Shown: piece after piece, positions 6,380-11,698 of the stretch | How the letters are laid out: each line of letters begins with the position of its first letter | Position numbering within the stretch: the first letter of the stretch is position 1 | NCBI GenBank assembly: GCA_029747585.1 | Contig: JAPEVF010001268.1 | Coordinates: 1 to 11,698, forward strand | Direction of reading: 5' to 3' | Source: Pleurotus djamor | Lineage: Eukaryota > Basidiomycota > Agaricomycetes > Agaricales > Pleurotaceae | DNA: 11,698 nt | Program-made: the position numbers and the translations under genes | The notes under the pieces: generated by a model | Database searches by the model: none | The model's input: only the letters and a program-made list of their open reading frames with translations | Told to the model about the DNA's origin: nothing

Positions 6380-9300
6380 ATGGCGACGTTGATTCAGAAG
6401 AAGCCCGACGCACTCCCTTCCTTAACGGAAGGGAAGATCACACCACAAGTCTTCCGGAAGTTTGAACGTGCTATGACGAAGTATTTTCTCCTCAAGAACG
6501 TCCCTGCCGCAGATCGCGCGCTCACCGCCGCTTGCTGTATTGAAGATAGGGTTCACGCGGTGTGGATTGAGGGGAATCTCGACGACATAAGGACGTGGAC
6601 TTTCGACGAATTCATCTCAAACTTCAAATACAAGGCTCTCGAAAAAGGGTGGGCGGCGAAGTTGAAGGCAGACATCGGCGGGATGTATCAAAAAGAACTT
6701 TCCTTCGACGTTTTCCAGAACTCCGTACGCGCTCAGAACAGTATCCTTGCGGGAACACCGAAATTCATGCAAGAAGAGGAGTTGCGTAACCATCTATCCT
6801 CCCACCTCCACGCGGACCTTCGTACGCGTGTCGACGCCTTACAACTTGACCTCATCGACGACTTTGAAGCCTGGGTGGTACAGGTCAACCAGGTCGACTG
6901 CGAACTTATTGCCGAGCGTAATCGTTTCGCCCGCATGCTCGCCGCTACGAGTAGCCTCAATATCCGTAACGGTTCCCATAGTCGTGTCGCTGCGGTTAAC
7001 AACAGTAATGCGGCACGGAGTGGTGGTCGCACCCGTTGCCCCAAGCTGCTGCCCTCGGAGCGTGAGCTGCTTCTCGAGAATGGCGGCTGTCTCTGTTGCC
7101 GTAAGTTCTTTGCCGGGCACAAGTCTTGCGATAATTGGCCGGAAGCTCAAGGTTACAAGACTATTACATGGGATATGGCTCAGGCGGCGAAGAAGGCTTC
7201 TCGTATGGGGAAGAGTACCACCAGGGTCGCGGCCGTCCCAATCGCGGCTGAAGAAATTGCAGCACATACCGACGACAACGCGGTCAAAGACGACAACATT
7301 TACTACGACATACAGAATGGCGTAGTTGCTGCGGTCGGAGTGGCTGCGTCTTGTGTCATACAAGGCGACGACAGCTTTGGGTCAGATCCTGACAGGTGTG
7401 TCCCTACCCCCATTGTTGCTTCCGTATCATCGTCTCCACCCCTTGCACCACTTGCTACACCACAACTTCTCTGGAATTGCCAGATCTTTTCTCCTGATTT
7501 AAATCAATCTTTCGCATGTCCTGGAGCTCTGATTGACGATGGCTCCTCAGTAGTGCTGATTAGGGCATCGTTTGCCGATCGCCTTGGCCTAAAACGCCAC
7601 AAACTCAAACGCCCGGTTCCCTTGGGGTCCGCTTTCTCTGGCTCTTCCTCTTCTGAACTCTGTCTCACGGACTATGTTACAATCGTTCCACATAATACCA
7701 ATAATTCCTTCCGTTCTGTTTCTACCTTGCAAGCCATTGTGGCACCTTCTCTTTGCACTGAAATTATTCTTGGGGGCCCGTTCATTCGGGCAAACCGCCT
7801 TTTGATAGACTTGGACAAGAATTCTTGTATTTATAGGGTCGACAACTGTACTTCTATCGATTTGACTGGTGATCAGTCATGTATTCCCTCCCACCGTGTA
7901 TCGCAAAACAAGTTCATACCACTTTCAACAAAACGTCGTTCTTTCAACCAGAAGTGCCGAATGTTTCAGAGTAAGGAGATGGGTCGACGTCTCGAAGCTT
8001 GCTACGTCAAAGCGGAGGGAGTCGACGTAACAGAGAGTACGAACGCGGTGGGGGAAGCCATCAAGGATCGAATCGAGGTGATCTCGTTTGTGGAGAAGCT
8101 CAAAGTGCTTGACGCAGAGATGAAGAAGGAATTTGCGGACATGTTCCCGGACGATATCCCTCCAGTCAAGGACTTGCCAGGCGACGTGTTCCATCGCTTC
8201 GAGCTGAAAGATCCTATTAAGTTCGTTAAAAACAGGTCATACAGCTGTCCACGAAAGTATGTGGAGTTTTGGAAGACCTTGGTGGACCAGCACCTCAAAG
8301 CGGGCCGTATCCGACCTTCTGATTCGCCCTACGCCAGCCCTGCCTTTCTGATCCCCAAGGCCGATCCTCTCGCACTGCCCCGATGGGTTAACGATTATAG
8401 GGAGCTCAACGAGAACACTGTACCTGACAACTTCCCCTTGCCCCGAGTGGACACGATCCTTTCTGACTGCGCAAAGGGTAAGATTTGGGCGAAGATCGAC
8501 ATGACTAACGCCTTCTTCCAGACTAAGGTACATCCAGATCATATCAAGTTTACTGCAGTACGAACGCCCATCGGACTGTACGAGTGGGTGGTGATGCCCA
8601 TGGGGTGCCGTAACGCACCAGCCACACATCAACGTCGCATGACAGCTGCTCTTCGACACCTCATCGGGTCGATATGCCATGTCTACCTCGACGACATCAT
8701 TATCTGGTCGCAGACACAAGAGGAACATGTCCGTAACGTGCGCACAGTCATGGAGGCGCTTCGTAAGGCCAGCTTGTTCTGTTCCCTCAAAAAGACAGCC
8801 TTCTTTTGCACTGATCTGCTTTTCCTTGGTCATAATATCTCTCAGGCGGGATTACGAGCCGACCCAGCTAAAGTCTCAAAGATTGCGGATTGGCCCGTAC
8901 CCAAGACTCAAGGTGATGTGAGGAAGTTCTTGGGCCTGGTCCGGTATGTGTCAGCTTTTCTACCGCGTCTGGTTGACCTGGCGTCGGTGTTGTCCCCTTT
9001 CACTAGTGGTGGGGCCGACGAGGTTATTACGTGGGATGATAGGCATCAGCAGGCTTTCAACGGCATCAAAGAGCTGGTCACCTCGCATGAGTGTCTGACG
9101 GTGATCGACCACGAAAATCCAGGCACGAAGAAGATATTCCTCACCACTGATGCGAGCGATTTGGGCACCGGCGCCGTTCTCTCGTTTGGAGAGTCCTGGG
9201 AGAACGCAAGACCAGTGGCCTTCGACTCGAAGGGTTACTCCCCGGCAGAAAGGAACTATCCTACCCATGACAAAGAAATGCTCGCTATTATTCGGGCGCT

Positions 9301-10777
9301 TAAGAAATTCCGTTGTGAGCTATTGGGGTCTGAATTTCAAGTGTTCACTGATCACCGTACCCTGGAGTATTTCACTAGGCAGAAAGAGTTATCAAAGCGT
9401 CAGCTTCGTTGGCAGGAATTGATGGCGGATTACAATTTTCAGATCACCTACGTGCGTGGCGCTGACAATACGGTGGCTGACGCACTGTCTAGGACAATCA
9501 CGGATTCAACGCGGGTTCTGCCTATTGCTGCAGTGCGGCTCCTTGCCTTAGCCGTGCCGCGGCGTGAGCGGGAGCGACGGACGACGGGGCTTCGACATGG
9601 GCTCTCCGTATCGCTGTCGGACGACTTAGTCAACGAAATCAAAAAGGGTTACCAAGCGGACTCCTGGTGCCGGGCCCTGCTGGGTTCTGGGGGAAAGACG
9701 CAGGGCGTCCGCTACTCAAATGGTTTGCTTTACCTCAACGGACGATTAGCCATCCCGAAAGTGACGGCCGTGCGCGAGGCAATTTTCCGTCTCGCACATG
9801 ACTCGCTTGGCCACTTTGGTGTCGCGAAGACTTACGCCGCGTTGCACGATTCCTTTTATTGGCCTAATATGTATTCAACGCTTGCTAAACTTTACGTTCC
9901 AGGTTGTGACGAGTGTCAGCGTAATAAGAGCGCGAATACGCTGCCGCCGGGGCCACTGCACCCATTATCACCCCCTGGCTCACGCTTTGAGTCTGTCGCC
10001 ATGGACTTCGTCGGCCCGCTGCCTGAGGATGAAGGCTTCAACTACTTGCTCACCATGACGGATCGTCTTGGCGCGGACATACGACTTATCCCTTGCAGAA
10101 CTGATCTCAAAGCTGCGGATTTGGCTTCCCTTTTCTTCGATCATTGGTTTTGCGAAAACGGGCTGCCTTCGGATATTGTCTCCGACCGAGACAAGTTGTT
10201 TTTGTCTGATTTTTGGAAGGAACTGACAAAGCTCTTAGGAATTTCGTTGAAGATGTCAACGTCGTTCCATCCTCAGACTGATGGTACTAGTGAACGAACA
10301 AATCGCACCGTCATCGAAGCGTTGAGGTTCTATGTGGATCGGCAGCAGACGGGTTGGGTTAAAGCACTCCCTAAAGTGCGTTTTCATATCATGAATACCG
10401 TTAGCGCTGCGTCCGGGTTTTCAGGTTTCCAGCTGCGTCTCGGCACATCACCTCGTTTGATCCCGCCTTTCGAAAAGACGGGCACAGCGAAACCTATCGT
10501 GGACTTGCTTGGCGAGCTGCATGCCTCTGTGGAGGCGGCGAAGGATTCCTTGGTTGCAGCACGTGCCTTGCAGGCAGACCGCGCCAACATGTCGCGCGGG
10601 GAGGAAGGGACCCTGGAACGTGGTGACCTTGCTTTCTTATCTACTGCTAACCGCCGTAGGGAATTTGCGCCTCCGGGTTCAAACCGAGTTGCAAAGTTCA
10701 TGCCTCGCTTCGATGGGCCATGGAAAGTCATTGAATCCTGGCCGGACACCTCAACCTATCGACTTGATATACCTTAG
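6380..10777 (+). CDS. gag-pol: Gag-Pol polyprotein (1,465 aa to the TAG)
   Basis: Encodes particle protein and enzymes for reverse transcription and integration. The start is the first ATG after the ATG-free leader; the frame is open back to 5966 but only with non-ATG codons. Residues from this Met: Gag 1-220; a zinc knuckle C237, C240, H247, C250 (C-x2-C-x6-H-x2-C, a variant of CCHC); aspartic protease with D386-D387-G388 and the LGGPF flap-end motif near 464; RT with D707 and the YLDD box 769-772; RNase H with D924, E966, D991, D1034; integrase zinc domain H1140, H1145, C1176, C1179 and catalytic D1209, D1269, E1305 (D-x35-E); GPY/F-type DGPW near 1445. All catalytic residues are present and no frameshift is seen, so it looks active up to the stop. 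Gag and Pol share one frame, as in Tf1/sushi-like elements. Confidence 0.95.
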   Translation: MATLIQKKPDALPSLTEGKITPQVFRKFERAMTKYFLLKNVPAADRALTAACCIEDRVHAVWIEGNLDDIRTWTFDEFISNFKYKALEKGWAAKLKADIGGMYQKELSFDVFQNSVRAQNSILAGTPKFMQEEELRNHLSSHLHADLRTRVDALQLDLIDDFEAWVVQVNQVDCELIAERNRFARMLAATSSLNIRNGSHSRVAAVNNSNAARSGGRTRCPKLLPSERELLLENGGCLCCRKFFAGHKSCDNWPEAQGYKTITWDMAQAAKKASRMGKSTTRVAAVPIAAEEIAAHTDDNAVKDDNIYYDIQNGVVAAVGVAASCVIQGDDSFGSDPDRCVPTPIVASVSSSPPLAPLATPQLLWNCQIFSPDLNQSFACPGALIDDGSSVVLIRASFADRLGLKRHKLKRPVPLGSAFSGSSSSELCLTDYVTIVPHNTNNSFRSVSTLQAIVAPSLCTEIILGGPFIRANRLLIDLDKNSCIYRVDNCTSIDLTGDQSCIPSHRVSQNKFIPLSTKRRSFNQKCRMFQSKEMGRRLEACYVKAEGVDVTESTNAVGEAIKDRIEVISFVEKLKVLDAEMKKEFADMFPDDIPPVKDLPGDVFHRFELKDPIKFVKNRSYSCPRKYVEFWKTLVDQHLKAGRIRPSDSPYASPAFLIPKADPLALPRWVNDYRELNENTVPDNFPLPRVDTILSDCAKGKIWAKIDMTNAFFQTKVHPDHIKFTAVRTPIGLYEWVVMPMGCRNAPATHQRRMTAALRHLIGSICHVYLDDIIIWSQTQEEHVRNVRTVMEALRKASLFCSLKKTAFFCTDLLFLGHNISQAGLRADPAKVSKIADWPVPKTQGDVRKFLGLVRYVSAFLPRLVDLASVLSPFTSGGADEVITWDDRHQQAFNGIKELVTSHECLTVIDHENPGTKKIFLTTDASDLGTGAVLSFGESWENARPVAFDSKGYSPAERNYPTHDKEMLAIIRALKKFRCELLGSEFQVFTDHRTLEYFTRQKELSKRQLRWQELMADYNFQITYVRGADNTVADALSRTITDSTRVLPIAAVRLLALAVPRRERERRTTGLRHGLSVSLSDDLVNEIKKGYQADSWCRALLGSGGKTQGVRYSNGLLYLNGRLAIPKVTAVREAIFRLAHDSLGHFGVAKTYAALHDSFYWPNMYSTLAKLYVPGCDECQRNKSANTLPPGPLHPLSPPGSRFESVAMDFVGPLPEDEGFNYLLTMTDRLGADIRLIPCRTDLKAADLASLFFDHWFCENGLPSDIVSDRDKLFLSDFWKELTKLLGISLKMSTSFHPQTDGTSERTNRTVIEALRFYVDRQQTGWVKALPKVRFHIMNTVSAASGFSGFQLRLGTSPRLIPPFEKTGTAKPIVDLLGELHASVEAAKDSLVAARALQADRANMSRGEEGTLERGDLAFLSTANRRREFAPPGSNRVAKFMPRFDGPWKVIESWPDTSTYRLDIP

Positions 10778-11092
10778 GCTAAGTTTTTAACCACGTTCCA
10801 TCGTTCCCAGCTGCGTCCAGCTATATTGAATGATGATGCCTTGTTCCCAGGACGTGCGCTGAGTAGACCAGGGCCGGTGTTGGTGAATGGCGAAGAAGAA
10901 TGGGTGGTAGACAAGATTGTTGATGAGAAGAAGTCCCGAAGAAAGACGTTTTACCTTGTGCGTTGGCGCGGATTTGGGAAAGAAGACGACTTGTGGCTCC
11001 CTGCTGAAGAGTTGGACGACTGCGAAGCACTAGACCTATGGATTGAAGCGAAGAAGACAAAGACAAGCAAGTCGGGAGCGCGGAGAAAGTGA
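10778..11092 (+). CDS. Chromodomain tail of the integrase, in frame after the TAG (104 aa)
   Basis: Same frame as Gag-Pol, separated only by the TAG at 10775-10777, and with no usable ATG of its own at the start. It begins AKFLTTFHRSQLRP, the conserved segment that normally follows the YRLDIP of integrase, so the stop sits inside a once continuous protein. The chromodomain spans about 10892-11060: EWVVDKIVDEK, YLVRWRGF and a W-L-P where many have W-E-P. Chromodomains in this class bind methylated histone tails or other chromatin marks and steer integration. A Lys-rich tail follows, ending in TGA. Made only by stop-codon readthrough, or not at all if the TAG is a simple mutation. Confidence 0.85.
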   Translation, partial: AKFLTTFHRSQLRPAILNDDALFPGRALSRPGPVLVNGEEEWVVDKIVDEKKSRRKTFYLVRWRGFGKEDDLWLPAEELDDCEALDLWIEAKKTKTSKSGARRK

Positions 11093-11096
11093 GTTA

Positions 11097-11173
11097 TGGT
11101 ACGGGTGTCTCGATGAAGATGTCCTCTGGAGTGCTGGAAGATGTTTCTTGGTACGGGTGTCTCGATGAAGATG
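11097..11173 (+). repeat. 25-bp direct repeat in the element's 3' UTR
   Basis: Perfect copies at 11097-11121 and 11149-11173 (TGGTACGGGTGTCTCGATGA and five further bases), offset by 52 bp. Likely a partial tandem duplication between the chromodomain stop and the purine-rich tract. Confidence 0.9.
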
Positions 11174-11206
11174 ACGATGAAGCGTATGGTGAAGCGGAAA
11201 TTCCTC

Positions 11207-11220
11207 AGGATGGGGGATAG
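11207..11220 (+). other. Polypurine tract
   Basis: AGGATGGGGGATAG directly abuts the TG of the 3' LTR, the expected site for plus-strand DNA priming. It is interrupted by two T bases, so it is an imperfect tract. Confidence 0.65.
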
Positions 11221-11398
11221 TGTAAGGAGAATCACTCCTTACACCACTGAGGAGTGTCAGGAGAGGCTTGAGATACTAACAATGGCAAATAACGCGAATA
11301 TATATATATATGTAGACCGTGACTTTGTATTCCTTATCTTTTAATCCAGACTTCGGTCCTCCCACTTTCGGTCTACACGTTTAAGTGTCGTTTTTACA
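11221..11398 (+). repeat. 3' LTR (178 bp)
   Basis: TGTAAGG...TTTTTACA, matching the 5' LTR apart from one substitution and one extra AT unit at 11298-11311. Confidence 0.93.
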
Positions 11399-11403
11399 CT
11401 TTT
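11399..11403 (+). repeat. Target-site duplication, right copy (CTTTT)
   Basis: Matches 5303-5307. Confidence 0.75.
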
Positions 11404-11444
11404 CTTCGTTTCAACACTATGGTGACTACGAGGTTGCTATATAG
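11404..11444 (+). pseudogene. Displaced 3' end of the Ulp1-like frame
   Basis: Taking one CTTTT copy as the original target, T5307 plus CT at 11404-11405 forms a codon and the frame runs 13 further codons to TAG at 11442-11444. The frame is open with the expected phase, so the insertion removed only about 14 C-terminal residues from the protein. T-rich sequence follows, as expected for a 3' UTR. Confidence 0.5.
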
Positions 11445-11645
11445 CGTTTTTNGTTTGTTGTTTTTTGTTTTATTATGACCTGCTGTTTCTTTGGTGTTCA
11501 ACTTGCGCATCTCACAATTAAAGAAGTTTAGGTTGAGCTACTTATGAGGTTGAGTGGTGTATAAAGCCAAGGGCAAGGAAAGGCGGCCTCCAATCATCCC
11601 CCCNTGCAACCCCCTCCCGTCCCAGTGCAATCTATCCTTCATCAT
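11445..11645. other. Intergenic region
   Basis: Begins T-rich (a probable 3' UTR) with one undetermined base at 11452, and ends in a C-rich segment before ATG 11646 with another undetermined base at 11604. No ORF or repeat is seen. Confidence 0.5.
11560..11566 (+). promoter_or_regulatory. TATA-like box (TATAAAG)
   Basis: 86 bp upstream of ATG 11646, followed by a pyrimidine-rich stretch as is common around fungal transcription starts. A CCAAT-like CCAATC follows at about 11590. Confidence 0.4.
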
Positions 11646-11698
11646 ATGGGCAAGCGAGACCGCTCAAATACATTCTCAAGCAGCGGCGGAGCATCTAG
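11646..11698 (+). CDS. Possible start of a new gene (17 residues visible)
   Basis: ATG 11646 opens a frame, MGKRDRSNTFSSSGGAS, that stays open to the window edge. Support is the TATA-like box and pyrimidine-rich leader upstream. The bases TAG at the very end are out of frame. Nothing can be said about function. Confidence 0.35.
   Translation, partial: MGKRDRSNTFSSSGGAS

Larger units (their letters stand above)
5308..11398 (+). mobile_element. Complete Ty3/gypsy-type LTR retrotransposon with chromodomain (6,091 bp)
   Basis: The element is bounded by two LTRs (5308-5483 and 11221-11398) and flanked by CTTTT duplications. It carries leader, Gag-Pol, chromodomain, 3' UTR and a purine-rich tract in the expected order. 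Domain order protease-RT-RNase H-integrase places it in Ty3/gypsy, and the chromodomain after the GPY/F module places it among chromoviruses; the short LTRs and single Gag-Pol frame fit the fungal Tf1/sushi-like group. The LTRs differ by one C/T substitution and one AT unit, so insertion is recent. The only obvious coding defect is a TAG between integrase and chromodomain. It lies in the same orientation as the protease frame it interrupts. Confidence 0.93.

Noticed and set aside
5677..6465. 262-codon open frame in the leader overlapping the start of Gag
   Set aside because: Contains no ATG at all and begins right after a stop; other frames are also unusually open here, so C-rich composition explains it. 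Non-ATG initiation cannot be excluded.
6733..10749. Several 60-200 codon frames on both strands inside Gag-Pol
   Set aside because: Shadows of the well-supported polyprotein frame, without recognisable domains.
1..11698. tRNA, rRNA, CRISPR or bacterial-type operon features
   Set aside because: None seen; the intron structure and element type are fungal.

Overview
The window looks like nuclear DNA from a filamentous basidiomycete, probably an agaric-type fungus. The evidence is short GT-AG introns of about 50-75 nt with CTRAC-like branch sites, a RING protein split by such introns, and a gypsy-type LTR retrotransposon of the chromodomain-bearing (chromovirus, Tf1/sushi-like) class. Two N bases (11452, 11604) point to a draft assembly. 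No database search was possible; family names rest on motifs read directly from the sequence.

Layout: 1-752 holds the 3' part of a spliced gene encoding a proline-rich, coiled-coil, RING-finger protein. 753-2660 has one short ATG-initiated ORF of unknown meaning (925-1326), then a stretch crowded with intron-like segments, two of which (1668-1734 and 1969-2035) are the same length and 69% identical. From about 2660 to 4135 a 310-codon reading frame can be followed through seven consecutive plausible introns. It may be a real gene, but I do not recognise the product. 4232-5307 carries coiled-coil-like coding fragments followed by two exons with the hallmark C-terminal motif of an Ulp1-like (C48) cysteine protease.

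That protease frame is cut at 5307 by a 6,091-bp LTR retrotransposon (5308-11398) with 176/178-bp LTRs, TG...CA ends and a CTTTT target duplication. The remaining 13 complete host codons and the stop continue at 11404-11444. Inside the element are a leader of about 0.9 kb with no ATG and five GTCGAC palindromes, one Gag-Pol frame (nucleocapsid knuckle, protease, RT, RNase H, integrase, GPY/F module), a single in-frame TAG, then a chromodomain in the same frame. A 25-bp direct repeat and a purine-rich tract precede the 3' LTR. The near-identical LTRs indicate a recent insertion.

After the host fragment, 11445-11645 is intergenic with a TATA-like box, and a new gene may begin at ATG 11646 and run off the window.
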